The notes: generated from the letters alone by a model not told the origin. A stretch of DNA of 64,000 bases from Bugulina stolonifera (GCA_935421135.1 OW285187.1:4154001-4218000), one strand, 5' to 3'. Counted from the stretch's first letter, positions 11,552-32,255 are shown. Numbers and translations: made by a program.

Positions 11552-12978
11552 GAATAGTCACCAGTAAATGTAGCCAACTCATGGTAATCTGCTATTTCAC
11601 AGAACTGTAACACTTATATAACTATATAACTACTCTATACATACACTGTACATGTACTATGTAATGTACTTCCCACATCGAGTGGCTTGGTTGAAGCTAT
11701 CCACCAGTAAAGACATATTATCGACTTGTGGTAATACTTTATTTCACAAAACTCTATTACTTGCATCACTCTCCATTACTATGCATATGCGTACATGTAT
11801 CACGTATTTCACAAATTGGGTAACGTTACACACGACACTTAGTTATTCTATTCTTGAACAGAATTTATTTTCTCTCTGACCCACACTGGTCTAGCATATT
11901 TAATTGTACGTGTTTATTATATCACTGTTGTATCACTATTATATAACTATTATATCACTGTTGTATCACTATTATATCACTATTTTATCACTATTATATC
12001 ACTATTATATCACTATTATATCACAGCCATATATTATTTGATTTCATTCATCAGCTACATTCGGATCTAAGCATGCAACTGAGAAGGAAGGGGGGGGGGG
12101 CAATTCCAAATAGAAAATATGACAACTAATAGTGTTAAATGTAGTGTGACCAAATACACTACCTGATGCAGTTCATCACACTTATAAATGAAGAATAGAA
12201 ATGTTATATAAAGAATCAATAGTCTTTGTACAAACAAATTAAACAATAATACTTATTGAACAGTTTACATAGATGAGTTATGGGTTGCAATTATCATTCA
12301 CCATAGTGTAGAACTACAAGAGAGAAGTGCTAGTTGTGATGTGTAGCCTTCCTGCTGCTCTGTACTGGCAGCCAGCATAAAGGTGGGTACCGAGTTAGTG
12401 TCTGTACAATATACTAAAAGCAGAATTTAGTTGCGTAAGAAAGTTTTGAGATTCTACTAATACAGAAGCAATCTGCTATGGAAATGTGTTCTGAACTTGC
12501 TCATCACTATTAGCTGTAAACTGCTCAAACAAGTAATTACATAAATAGTTTTGTAAAATTATTATCAAATTTGTCACTATTAGGCTACCTAAAGTAAAAG
12601 CTCTCAAATAATATCTGATTTTAGGGCAATATACATGGATGTACAAAGTACATGAATGTGCAAGTGTGTGTAGATATAAGCATTGTGAACACTTTGGTGC
12701 ACAAGTAAGTGTCGCGCATGTGTACCTGTACATGTCATTGTTGTACTGTTTAGATGTACATGAATGTGTAAATGTCATGTACTTGTGCATGTGCATGTTA
12801 GTGTACTCGTATAATATGTATACAACAAAATATACATGTTCATGTAAATTTCAAGTACAGTGTTGCATATGTATCCTCTTAAAACAATGTAAACTACTTT
12901 GATTCATCCAGCTGTGTAAGTACATGAATTGTATATATAACATTGTGTAGTATGGTAACAATCATTATGTTGTTACAG
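11552..12978. other. Spacer between the two sulfotransferase copies
   Basis: Contains the 3' UTR of copy 1, a TATATCACTATTA minisatellite (about 11915-12025), a G run at 12091-12100, and a region rich in TGTACATG/ACATGTAC words (12630-12860). Its right part presumably holds the promoter and non-coding 5' exon of copy 2, whose acceptor is at 12978. Open frames here are short and unlike known proteins. Confidence 0.5.
11915..12025. repeat. Minisatellite, TATCACTATTA-type units
   Basis: About eight degenerate copies of a 13-15 bp unit (TATCACTATTATA with TATCACTGTTG variants) follow the end of sulfotransferase copy 1. Confidence 0.8.
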
Positions 12979-13012
12979 ATGAACTGATTGGACTGCTCTG
13001 CGAAGAGGAAAT

Positions 13013-14497
13013 ATGAAACCAAAGTACCGACTCAAGATCTGTATGCTTGCTGGTTTCTGCAGTATAATGCTGCTCTATATTAGCAACAGCAGCCTTAAGC
13101 AGCCTACACATATGACATCTGGTATTAGGTACTTTAACATTACAAAGTATCGACTTCAACACCAAAAAGTGACTGGAAAGATGAGTATGACTGCTACTAA
13201 CCTATTAAAAACTGAGCTAAATATATCATGTTTACCAGTGAACGAAACAGTTACTAAAACCCTTGTTGATTGGTCAAAGGACACAAAAGGTGAAAAGAGG
13301 ACAAGTCATCCCAGAGATGACTCGAGCACATGTGCGTCTGACCTGCCACAAATCGAGGGTTGGGTGGAGAGTATTCTCAAAGAGTTTTCCATAAAATGTG
13401 GATTGAAGTCAATCCAAAGGTTAGCAGTTGAAAGCAGCACAAATAGGTCAGCCAGTAAACATACTTCAATGACGATATCCAAAGTTCATGAAGCGCTAAA
13501 GACTTGGAAACGTCGGCCAAACCCTAATAGCTACCAAGTGAATGAGGTGAACAAGTCCGATTCTATGAACAGACCATCACTGGGTTTCATAAAAGCTTAC
13601 AAAGTTGGAGGGACACTCATGTCTTCTCTACTGAACGCGTACGCTTATAGTTATAACTTAAACAGAAACCCTAACTGGCCCATTCCAGCTGGAAAACAGG
13701 AAACAGTATGTGCCCATATTGTAGGAACTGACCATCCTGCAAACTACTTTTATCAAAATATTATTTCTCAGCGAATTGACGTTAACTTCTGCGACAAACC
13801 GCTAGTATTTATGTTGGTGAGGGATCCAATAGAACGAATATGGAGTGGTTACAACCATGTGAGAAAGACTACCTTGCACCAATCTCGATTTTATCCCATG
13901 AAAGAATTTTTACTACAGAAACATCCAACAATAGCCCCGCCATACCAGCTACTATCACATAATGTTAGAAAAGCAATTGAACTTTCCCAAAATATTTTAA
14001 TGTTATCCTCAGATGAGGGAAACATGGACCTGTCTCTCATATTACTGTCTAAGAAAGCTGGTCTAGGTCTGTGCGACATTCTCTATGCTCCGTGTAGCGG
14101 CAGTGAGATCGACTGGGCAGCCAGCAAGTGCAATGATAAGAAGTTAAATTTAAATAAAGCATCCCGAGACGACATAATTAGACATCTGAGCTCCTCAGAT
14201 GAAAGCAAGTTTTATAACACTGCAATGGAACAATTTAAAAACTCGATTCTCATGTACGACAAATGCGACCTAAAACGTACACTAAAGAAATATCTGAGTA
14301 TAAGAAAAGAAGCACAACATGCATGTTCAACCAATCTGAGTCAACAAGCGTGGGAAAGTGTGTTCATGGCCGACCCAAGAACTAAGTATAATGAAGAGTC
14401 AAAAAAGTGGACACTAACTACGGACAATGTATATGTTGTACATCCACTCTGGGTATGCATGCAGATGTATTGCAAGGACAAGTATGAGCAGCATTGA
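13013..14497 (+). CDS. Golgi-type sulfotransferase (Gal3ST / Sulfotransfer_2-like), intact copy 2
   Basis: A single-exon ORF of 494 aa. Residues about 8-23 form one hydrophobic segment after a short basic tail (MKPKYRLK), giving a type II membrane topology expected of Golgi sulfotransferases. A stem region with several N-glycosylation sequons (NISC, NETV) follows. FIKAYKVGGTLMSSLLNAY near residues 192-210 matches the 5'-phosphosulfate-binding region of galactose-3-O-sulfotransferases (human form FxKTHKTGSST). LVRDPIERIWSGYNH near residue 268 is the 3'-phosphate-binding motif with its conserved Arg and Ser. Such enzymes move sulfate from PAPS to a sugar hydroxyl on glycoproteins or glycolipids. 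The acceptor sugar cannot be read from the sequence. A splice acceptor ends at 12978, so a non-coding 5' exon is likely; this ATG is the first in frame and places the membrane anchor correctly. The upstream ATG at 12979 reads only two codons. The family is clear, the subfamily less so. Confidence 0.85.
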   Translation: MKPKYRLKICMLAGFCSIMLLYISNSSLKQPTHMTSGIRYFNITKYRLQHQKVTGKMSMTATNLLKTELNISCLPVNETVTKTLVDWSKDTKGEKRTSHPRDDSSTCASDLPQIEGWVESILKEFSIKCGLKSIQRLAVESSTNRSASKHTSMTISKVHEALKTWKRRPNPNSYQVNEVNKSDSMNRPSLGFIKAYKVGGTLMSSLLNAYAYSYNLNRNPNWPIPAGKQETVCAHIVGTDHPANYFYQNIISQRIDVNFCDKPLVFMLVRDPIERIWSGYNHVRKTTLHQSRFYPMKEFLLQKHPTIAPPYQLLSHNVRKAIELSQNILMLSSDEGNMDLSLILLSKKAGLGLCDILYAPCSGSEIDWAASKCNDKKLNLNKASRDDIIRHLSSSDESKFYNTAMEQFKNSILMYDKCDLKRTLKKYLSIRKEAQHACSTNLSQQAWESVFMADPRTKYNEESKKWTLTTDNVYVVHPLWVCMQMYCKDKYEQH

Positions 14498-14788
14498 AAA
14501 TACATGTACATGTAGTCATCAGTAATAGTTAACTCATGGTAATATTTCTAAATCATTTATATAGCAGCACCTCTACACATGCATGTATAATCTACCACTG
14601 TCTCGCTTAGACTGTGTTTAGGTTGGTACGAAGCAATATGTGGGGTACACCCTCAATTCACTCCAAGTTTATAAATCAGGATGCATGTTCTACATAATTA
14701 TGCTCTTTCAATTGAAGACAGCATTTACAGTATTATACCAGCAGACTAATTCACATGTTCTCTAAGCTTTAATAGCAACAATAATAAT

Positions 14789-14794
14789 AATAAA
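14789..14794 (+). terminator. Poly(A) signal of sulfotransferase copy 2
   Basis: AATAAA at the end of an (ATA)n run, about 290 nt after the stop codon; another AATAAA follows near 14814. Either could be used. Confidence 0.45.
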
Positions 14795-15432
14795 TATTTA
14801 TGTTTATGCCAAGAATAAACCTTGCAGATACGATGGTTTATATAATGCAGGAAATGGTTATTGGGCAATTACATAACTGACTAGTAATAGCTGATGATGC
14901 TATTATAGGCATATACATGTAATAATGTTATATTTTTTAGTAATTATGTAGGCTACCAATCTACATTATGTGCATGCACAGTACATATAATCCTATTGTA
15001 CATGTATCTAAACTGTATAATGTGTTATATTCATGCACTACACGGCACTCAATGTTTCTACTGCTTAGTTTTGCCGCAAATTATTCATATTGACAGCAGA
15101 TATAGCACAAGGTCGGGAGTTGTACTCTCACTGTTTCATGTTGACCTTACTTTTTCTACGAACAGTCGAACAACACTTACATGTACATGTGTGTACATGT
15201 GCATGTAAGATTAGGATGTACATGTAGATTTCATTGCAAATATGAATTATAGCCTATGCTTGCAAGTTTACATTTATGGGTTTTATTTGTGGCTGACTAG
15301 GTCACGGGTAGTCTTATATTTTGTTTTCATCTAATTTATTTACCATTTTTCAGATCATTAAATCTCCCATGGTATAATGATGATACGTGTACTTCCTTAT
15401 ATTTATGGTATCGATATGTTGATTCCATATAG

Positions 15433-15541
15433 GTTTACTAGCGGCTTACTAGCGGTTTACTAGCGGCTTACTAGCGGTTTACTAGTGGTTTACTAGCGGT
15501 TTACTAGTGGTTTACTAGCGGTTTACTAGTGGCTTACTAGC
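15433..15541. repeat. 12-bp minisatellite (TTACTAGCGGYT)
   Basis: About nine near-perfect copies of TTACTAGCGGCT, TTACTAGCGGTT or TTACTAGTGGTT in tandem, within intergenic DNA. Confidence 0.9.
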
Positions 15542-15876
15542 TGCAATTTTTTATTTTCTGAACTTCTTGAACTTAATTGGAAATGCTGGAAGCTCTAAAC
15601 ATTAAATTCTCAACCTGGCAATATAGCGAAGAATACAAAAATTACCAAATGCGCTAACTGTACATGGATAGCAGCGCATTATCATAAGTACTAATGTACT
15701 TAAAATTTTAATTTATTCTAGGTCAACATACATACATACGCAATCGTAGCATATATACGTACACAAGATAGTATATTTATATACATGTAATTATGCACAC
15801 CATAGTATTGTTATGGACAACCCCTAGTCCGATCAGCTTGACGATGACCTTTAAGGTTGTCGAGTTAGATAATAGT

Positions 15877-16225
15877 AGTAGTTATAGTTATAATAACTTA
15901 CTGATTTTTACTTCCCGCTATTAATCCCAGGTAAGAGAGCAAAGGTCTAAAGAGATTTGCATTTTTTCCAATTTGGGGTGGAGAAGGCATTCACCAATGG
16001 CAAAGTTACTGAAGTAGCACAGGAGCATTATAAGGTTGGATGCCCTTCCTAACACCTCCAATGACCCTAATGGGAATCGAACCTAGAGACTCCCACATGA
16101 AAGTCTAGAGCCCTTACCACTAGGCCACGGCAGCTCCCATGGCAGCTCTCACAGCAGCTCCCATGGTAGCGCCCACGGCAGCTCCCACGGCAGCTCCCAC
16201 GGCAGCAGTAGTTATAGTTATAATA
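15877..16225 (-). mobile_element. tRNA-derived SINE with 19-bp target-site duplication
   Basis: A 19-bp direct repeat AGTAGTTATAGTTATAATA flanks the element (15877-15895 and 16207-16225). On the minus strand the element (about 311 bp) starts with a tRNA-like head containing GCCGTGGCCTAGTGGT (A box) and GGTTCGATTCC (B box), both good internal pol III promoter matches. A body containing GGAAGGGCATCCAACC follows and the 3' end is AT-rich. The 5' end is extended by about six copies of a 12-bp unit (GCCGTGGGAGCT type; plus strand 16130-16206). No coding capacity, as expected for a SINE. Confidence 0.85.
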
Positions 16226-16319
16226 CGCTTTATTATTGTATGGCAATTACAGATAATTGTCATGCACATTGAATTACAGAGTATTCAGACAGCTCTTGCT
16301 TTAGGTCATCTGTTTTAAT

Positions 16320-16414
16320 AACAGGCTGTGTATAGACGTCCGGAAGGGGGGGAGGGGGGCGCCGGAAGTTATTGGCCATTTTCTTAGCCGTTACTTGGCC
16401 GTTTCCTATAAAAG
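16320..16414 (+). promoter_or_regulatory. Promoter-like patch with ETS-type sites and a TATA box
   Basis: Within AT-rich DNA this patch is G/C-rich and has two CCGGAAG words (ETS-type sites) and repeated GGCCGTT/GCCGTTAC words. It ends with a consensus TATAAAAG at 16407-16414. No gene was recognised downstream, so it may be a mobile-element remnant rather than a gene promoter. Confidence 0.25.
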
Positions 16415-17162
16415 AAGGTCATATTATTACAAACAGTGCAGTCATTATTATACTTTCAAGCAGTGAGGATCTATTAAATGTACTTATATTGTACTTACAT
16501 TTCATCAATATTCTGGAGTGGTGCTGATCACTAGTTAAGGAGATAAACACAAAGTTGTAACCATAGGGGGGATAAGAGTTCACATAAAGGCTAGGTAGCC
16601 ATGTAGTTGCATTGTCTAAGGCCTAAGCTGTCGGTGGTTGTAGTGCGACTGGGACGTCTGCACACATCAACAACAGTATATATACACTATTATACACAGT
16701 ATAGAATATGACTATACACACCATGGTATACACACACAATATGCTCACTGAGCTGTCTTTTGCTGGGACCCGAAGCCTAAATAAATCTAATGTGCATGCA
16801 TTGTACATAAAAAACTAGAAAGCTTCAATACCTTTGGCAGGTTACATTACATCAAGCTCTATTCATAAATATTGTAATGGTTCAGGACATTTGTACATAC
16901 GACCTCAGCTAGGCTGATGGACATTATAGCACCCTAAGTGCCTAGTAGTTACCACAGCACTACTCATCTAAGACCGGTTTCTTGCACTTAGCTGTCTTGC
17001 TACTCATATCTACATTGTCATGCATGTTCCAACCATACACTTATAATTACATATCATTTACTGAGCAATTATGACCTTTTTATACCCATGTAAAGAGGCC
17101 CGACCTCTCAGAAATACCTGATATTGATTTTGTATATGATCTAGATGAATTCAATCATCTTT

Positions 17163-17400
17163 TGTCAAACCCGACCTATCTTGGGTCGGCCATCGGGCTT
17201 CCGGCCGCCATATTGTTGCGCAATTTCCGAATGACACTACGTCGTCATTTTACGACACTACGTCGGCCTTTTTACCGGAAGTTCTACTACTGTATAAAGC
17301 ACATTGTTTTTATGTTTGTTGTCTCAGTTCATACTTGGATCTCAATAAAGACACATCTATACTTATATACAGAGACTTCGCTTTGTAAATAGGTCATTCC
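17163..17400 (+). mobile_element. LTR-like module (possible solo LTR)
   Basis: Begins TGTCAAACCCGACC, followed by a GC-rich patch with CTTCCGG, GCCGCCATATTG (YY1-like) and two copies of GACACTACGTCG. Then comes TATAAA at 17293-17298 and, about 50 bp later, AATAAA at 17344-17349. A promoter followed closely by a poly(A) signal is the U3-R arrangement of an LTR. I could not find the 3' end or a target-site duplication, and no retrotransposon ORFs are nearby. A housekeeping-type promoter is the alternative. Confidence 0.3.
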
Positions 17401-18096
17401 AATTGTTAAGGTCTTCGACCTTGCAACCAGAACTTCCTACTAGGTCGGATCACTCTCTTTCTCAGTATAGTAAACAAGCATCGGCTCGGGACCATATGGG
17501 TCGTCTTTGGTAGTTAATTGACTACTAGTACCTGTTAATCTTTCATGTAATGAGAAGACCTGGCACCACTCATAGGCTCTTCATTTTGGACACGGGAGTC
17601 GTCTTAGGATGACAGTACTAAACCCCAAAAACCGTTACAATATGCGTATTCATGTATGTCATGTACATGACTTGTATAAATTTATTTCGTATGTTTTGTC
17701 TACTGCTGTTAAAATATGAATAAATAATTGGCCACACTAGAGACCATGAGCTTCGGTAGGCTGTCTCATTGGTTGTCGACTAGGTTCCATGGGTTAAGTG
17801 TGGTGTGAGCACATCAGCCAATAAAAACAGCTGAATTCTACAATTGGAGTCGTTGTATTTGATATTATTAATTAAAACAATGCTCCATGATGCTGAAAGC
17901 TACAGAGTTCAACATGTTGATCTTTGACTAGGTAAAAAAGGTGCTGTTTACTCTAAGATGGGGCTCTGCCGCCGAAATTGAACAAACGACCTCTCCTGTA
18001 GCGAGCTGTTGTTTTTTCCTAAGTAAATTACTGAACTTCACACGGAACAATCAATAACTAGATAACACATGCTGAACTCTAAATTGTAATCTATAG
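17401..18096. other. Intergenic, nothing recognised
   Basis: No coding, RNA or repeat feature could be supported apart from short direct words. Confidence 0.5.
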
Positions 18097-19013
18097 CTAA
18101 TTAAGAGAGTTGGGTCCAAGTCGACTTGCAAGTCAACAAGCCAAGTCATTTCTAAGATTTTGGAGGCAAGACAAGTCCAAGTCAAGTCAGTGCTGCCTCA
18201 AGTCAAGTCAAGTCAAAGTCAAGTCAAGTCGAAATGCAAGTCAAGTGGAAGATAACTTCAAAAAATTTTACATTTTTCAAAATGTCACTTTTTTCTTTTA
18301 GTAAGCATTCCAATCCATGAAAAACCTATGCCAAGGTGTAGCAAGGCATGTACATGCATATTATGCAATCATGACAAAGAACTAGTCTATATAAGTAGTA
18401 TTATTGGCACTACGGTCGAGACTGGTCATATGGTATTATATACTGTATATTGTGATGGTGATACAGTGTTACGTAGCATTTAAGAGCAGCACATAGTACA
18501 GCACAGAGTGTCGTCTGGCCAGTCCTGCAATTTACCTTTAGTAATTATTGCACTGTACATTGTATTCACTACTTACACCACACCTATGCTACACTTACAC
18601 TATTTGTACTGTGTGTACTTGTGACTATGCATTGTGTAGTCTCACGTACACACAGCCTAGATATTGCCTGAGTTGTGTATCCTCATAGCTAACCTTGATA
18701 TACTCTGAGTGCTGCTGGTAGCACTGATCCTGTAAAAATGATAAATAGATAGGCAATTGAGACCTTTTTTCCATGTTGATAAAACACTGTATAAAACTTT
18801 TATTTGCCAGATTGACTTGGCAGAACCCAAGTCAAAATCACAAGTCATTCATGTGTCCAAGTCAAGTCAAATCAAGTCACATCGATGCGCAAGTCAAAGT
18901 CAAGTCAAATCAGCAAGTTGGCAAGTCCAAGTCAAGGCCGACTTGTGACTTGACTTGACTTGACTTGGCAGATCAAGTCAAATCTATGACTTGGACCCAG
19001 CTCTGCTAATTAA
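18097..19013. mobile_element. hAT-like non-autonomous DNA transposon with AAGTC-rich ends
   Basis: An 8-bp direct repeat CTAATTAA flanks the element (18097-18104 and 19006-19013). The element (18105-19005, 901 bp) has termini GAGAGTTGGGTCCAAGTC at the left and, reverse-complemented, CAGAGCTGGGTCCAAGTC at the right. The 8-bp duplication and CAGAG-like ends are typical of the hAT superfamily. Many copies of AAGTCAAGTC lie just inside the left end (18115-18245), and again near the right end (18830-18980), partly as their reverse complement; such subterminal repeats are usual transposase-binding regions. There is no transposase ORF. Confidence 0.8.
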
Positions 19014-19048
19014 TTTCCAGTTGCCAAAGTATAGGCATAAGCCTCATA

Positions 19049-19150
19049 GGCACTAGTAAGCTATGGATAATAATTAAAAGTTGTCCTCTCCCAATTTATC
19101 TAAATTGGGAGAGGACAACTTTTAATTATTATCAATAGCTTACTAGTGCC
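19049..19150. repeat. Near-perfect 50-bp inverted repeat (hairpin)
   Basis: Arms 19049-19098 and 19101-19150 are reverse complements with about one mismatch (the 19065/19134 pair) and a 2-base loop. Weaker pairing continues on both sides. It begins 35 bp after the hAT-like element's right target duplication. It may be a fold-back element or a head-to-head duplication. No coding potential. Confidence 0.85.
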
Positions 19151-19339
19151 CATGATAAGCCTCCAGTATGCCAAGACAATTTCCACAAGCAAGACATTGA
19201 GAAGATGGAGCAAGTTTTTGAATGCATGCAGTATGCTAATCTGCACATACAGGGAAGGAAAGTTACGAATGACAATGGAATGCTGGGAAATACCCAGCAG
19301 AGCCTTTAGCAATGAATCTTTCTGCTAGTTATACAACAC

Positions 19340-19641
19340 TGCTCTTCATCTCATGTGTAGGGTAATCTGGTGTGGTCACAGGGATGTGAACAACACCAGG
19401 CCACACATGGATGGAACTGGTCAGCACCGCCGTGCGTGTGCCCAGGATCTTTCATGTGCCAGATTGATGAATTTTGTACATGAGACCACCGGTATTTTAG
19501 GTCCTGATCCGAACAGACCCAGCATGTTAGGGTAAAAAGCCTGCTGAAGACTTTTTGCCAAAAACGGCCCAGGTGGGATTTGAACCCACAGTCTCCAAAA
19601 TGAAAGCTGTGTACTCTACCAACTGAACTATCTCGACCCCC
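19340..19641 (-). mobile_element. tRNA-derived SINE (second family)
   Basis: On the minus strand the head begins GGGGTCGAGATAGTTCAGTTGG at about 19640, with an A box (TAGTTCAGTTGG) and a T-arm/B box (GGGTTCAAATCCCACC, 19568-19585). The acceptor stem would be badly mismatched, so this is a tRNA-like head and not a functional tRNA. The body runs left through GTCTGTTCGGATCAGGACC to roughly 19340. The exact tail and target duplication were not found, so the left boundary is approximate. Confidence 0.6.
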
Positions 19642-21831
19642 TAAACTGCAAATAAGGAAACTAATGAAACTGGAAGCTGTTCACTGTACACCAACCATAT
19701 AATATAACCAATAATTCATCATTTTTGCAAAATAGTAATGCTGCAACTGTAGTAGGTACTGTATGCTTGAGGTTGTCTCCAGGGCAAGGATAGATTAGAT
19801 ACAATACATGTACAGTGTACATGTAGATAGGTAGACTACCTCTGTCCAGGGTTGTCTCACCACGCAAAAGTTTGCATCCAGTGCACCGATTAACGACTAC
19901 TAGAACCATCGAAATATACTGAGAAACAATGCACAAACAGCCGGTCACAAAATACGACGAATAACAACCGGAAACAATTTGCTACAGTACAGATTGAGAT
20001 CCTTGCTTCTTCCTCATTAAAACTTTAAATTAATAGCAATAACTTTTATTAGAATATTAATCTTTTGCGGTGAGTTAGTTGTTTCAATTAAATAGCTCAA
20101 ATTCTTAGCAATAAGCTAACGGTATGGCTACGCTAAATTTCCTTGTTCTGGTTAAATAATAACATCAAAATCAAATTTTATTTTATTAAAATGAAAAATA
20201 TTAATATTAATTAATTAATTTAATATTAAATATTTAATATTCATATTTGGTTATATCATATTTACTTCTATTTTAATAATGACAGCTCAGTAAGGCATTG
20301 GTGTCATTATGATATATATAATATTAACTATACTTTATTACTTAGCCTATACTATATAAAATCAAATGATAATGCATAATGATTTGATAATTATTATTAT
20401 ATTTTATAAAATAATAATGATCATTTTTATGATATTTTTTATAAAAATAATTATGTTATAGATTAGACCTAATTACTTGCATTTGGTTTGTAAATAAATG
20501 AAGTCAAGTCATTGGTGCAATTTGAGTTTGGGCTTTGTTCAAGTCAAGTACAGTCTGAGTTAATGTGATACGTGTAGTTATAATGTAGGCCTATGTTAGT
20601 ATCTATTTTTATTGTAAAAGAATCTATTTGTGAGTTGAATGTCTATGTCTTAATTATCAAAGTATTATTTAATTATTATAACATAAATATTTGGATTTTT
20701 TATACCTTAGCTCACCTCAATTCTTACCTAAACAACTGACTGTATAGGCCATATCAACATGTTTAATATAGGGTTCTGTCAATATGTAACTATTATAATT
20801 GTTGTGTATGGTTGCTTTAGCAGCATAATGTTTATTGTCGGAATTTAATGTATTCTTTCAGTAGTATTGGGAGCATTCGTACATTTAGGCCTGACTTCTT
20901 ACATACAAAATTTATAATAAGTGTCTGCTTCTATTTTTGAAAGACATAACTGGATTGAGTTGTGGCTCGGAATTTGCAAATTGACGCTGCTATAGGCCTA
21001 GCCTATTTTAGTGGATAGGGATATCTCACCACTAATGGAGAAGCATGAGAAGGTTATTTTGTAATGAGCAGCTTTTGTAGAAAATCATCTTCTCAATTTA
21101 GGTATTACGTTATTATGTTATTCAATAGCAAGCTCATGCTAAACAGAGGCTGATTCAAAGTGTCACTACACTACTGTGATCATATTTATGGTGGTAGTTC
21201 CTTGTTATGCTTACAGTGCTTAGTTTGGAGATAAAAACCCAAGTAATAGGTTGAATCTAGTAGCTGATAGTAGATGCACTAGCTGTGCAAACTATAATTT
21301 GATAGAACCATTCCACCTACTCCACAGTGCTGACAGAACATCACATTCAGGTTTAGCATGTGATGACATCACCATTGTGGATGTAAGGTATAAAACTTTG
21401 AAAAACTACCAACAGACAGTGACTGCTGAACCAGTCCAAATTGTATAAATTAAATTATAATTAAAGTAGAAACTAATTTGGTTGTTCAGAATTTTGCCAT
21501 TTAGCATTAGAATGGTATTCACCTTATTATAACATTGGTGAATTAATTCCCTATTAGCATATCAGACTGACAGAAAATTTCTGATTAATTGCCTTCTTTG
21601 TGAAGTGTAACCTATGTCAGATACACTAATTGTTTTAAAAATAATAATTAGTTTTCCAATGAATTTAGTTATAACTTTTAAGTTTCTAGGTCATTGAATG
21701 TAGTTTCCTATGCAAGAACTAGCGTAATACTGTTGTGTAGGTTGATGAGTCGCTGTGTAACGGCCATGTAGTGTGTGATACGTACCTACCGTACAGTCAA
21801 CAGTCGACTGTGACAGCCCATATAATACAAT
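19642..21831. other. Intergenic DNA upstream of PPP1R16
   Basis: No gene was recognised. 20150-20480 is extremely AT-rich. At 20500-20555 there are a few AAGTCAAGT words resembling the hAT-like element, possibly an old fragment. The last few hundred bases (from about 21700) are less AT-rich and probably include the PPP1R16 promoter and 5' UTR; no TATA box is evident. Confidence 0.45.
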
Positions 21832-31220
<9,389 letters not shown>

Positions 31221-32255
31221 CTGTATTATGTCCCAACCAAAGCTGTCCCTTAGTGATCTAATAAATACTAATTATAATACTATATATGCATGTAAATCTA
31301 GCTAGATCTTCCAAAAGAGGGTAGAGCCAGTTTAGTTATTTTTATCAGATTGTAAATAAGTTATCACTAGCATGAGAGAGGACCTGTACAACTTAATCTG
31401 TCTATTTATATTTCTATAATTAGCGAAGCAATCTTTCAAATGTCATTTCAACTTGCTGTAAAAATTGTACATGCACTGCTGTAATGTCTGTAATGGCCAA
31501 AAATGAAATGTAATAATTCTCTATTTTTCTAATGTTTGGCAGTTTATAGACATACTTGTTCAGTTGATCTGATTTCATGCAGTGTAGGTAGGATCTACCT
31601 TGCAATCAAATGAATGATGGTGTAGGTCGTCATTGTTCATGAAATATTGAATTGTACCAGGTAATAACAAACTTTTGCAATGTGTATGGGTTGTGTTGGC
31701 TGATGGCATGTTGATGTTATAATTTGTGAGTTTGACTAGCTTAATGTGGCTGCAATCATTCCTATTTGATGGCTCAAGCAATTGTTACTGTGCAAATATT
31801 TATAATGTAATCATTGCAAAAGGTAATGTTCAGAATAATTATATGGCATTAGTTATGCCCAATTTTGAGAAATTAGTTCAACCATATTTTTATTACTCTA
31901 TTGCTTATTTGTTATCAATAACAATATTACTTTTTAACTGTATTTACATAATACTTGTATGTATAAATATTGGGAGCAATTATTTTCTAAAGTATCTATT
32001 AATTCAGTATTTGCGACTAATGATATATTTTATTATACCTATGCTGCACATGTTACGATGTGAGCTAAGTGTGGAAAGGTTGTGTGTCAGGTTATCTTTA
32101 TTTTACAAGACACCAAGTGGTACCTTCCAACCCTACTTTATTTACTGTATCCCATGATAGTTGTTTATTATGTTTTCAAAGTGTATAATCAATTGTAGTT
32201 AACTGTATTACAAAAATATATTTTGACCCAATAAAGTTTCTAGAATGATGCTGCA
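31221..32255 (+). other. 3' UTR of PPP1R16
   Basis: The roughly 1-kb stretch between the TGA stop (31218-31220) and the poly(A) signal at 32230. An AT-rich open frame of 143 codons inside it (31726-32157) has no recognisable similarity and is taken as chance. Confidence 0.6.
32230..32235 (+). terminator. Poly(A) signal of PPP1R16
   Basis: CCCAATAAAGTTTC contains the canonical AATAAA about 1 kb past the stop. It is the first good hexamer in the AT-rich 3' UTR other than two AT-run matches. Confidence 0.6.

Larger units (their letters stand above)
14498..15876. other. Downstream region of the sulfotransferase, with a 12-bp minisatellite
   Basis: The 3' UTR of copy 2 probably ends soon after AATAAA at 14789-14794. 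No further gene is supported. The 12-bp repeat at 15433-15541 is listed separately. CATGTACATG-type words are common. Confidence 0.5.

Noticed and set aside
16060..16135. Functional tRNA gene on the minus strand
   Set aside because: It is the head of a SINE with clear 19-bp target duplications and a 12-bp head array.
19565..19640. Functional tRNA gene
   Set aside because: A and B boxes are good, but the acceptor stem is largely mismatched and a SINE body continues beyond it.
31726..32157. 143-codon plus-strand frame
   Set aside because: Lies in the PPP1R16 3' UTR; AT-driven hydrophobic composition, no family match.
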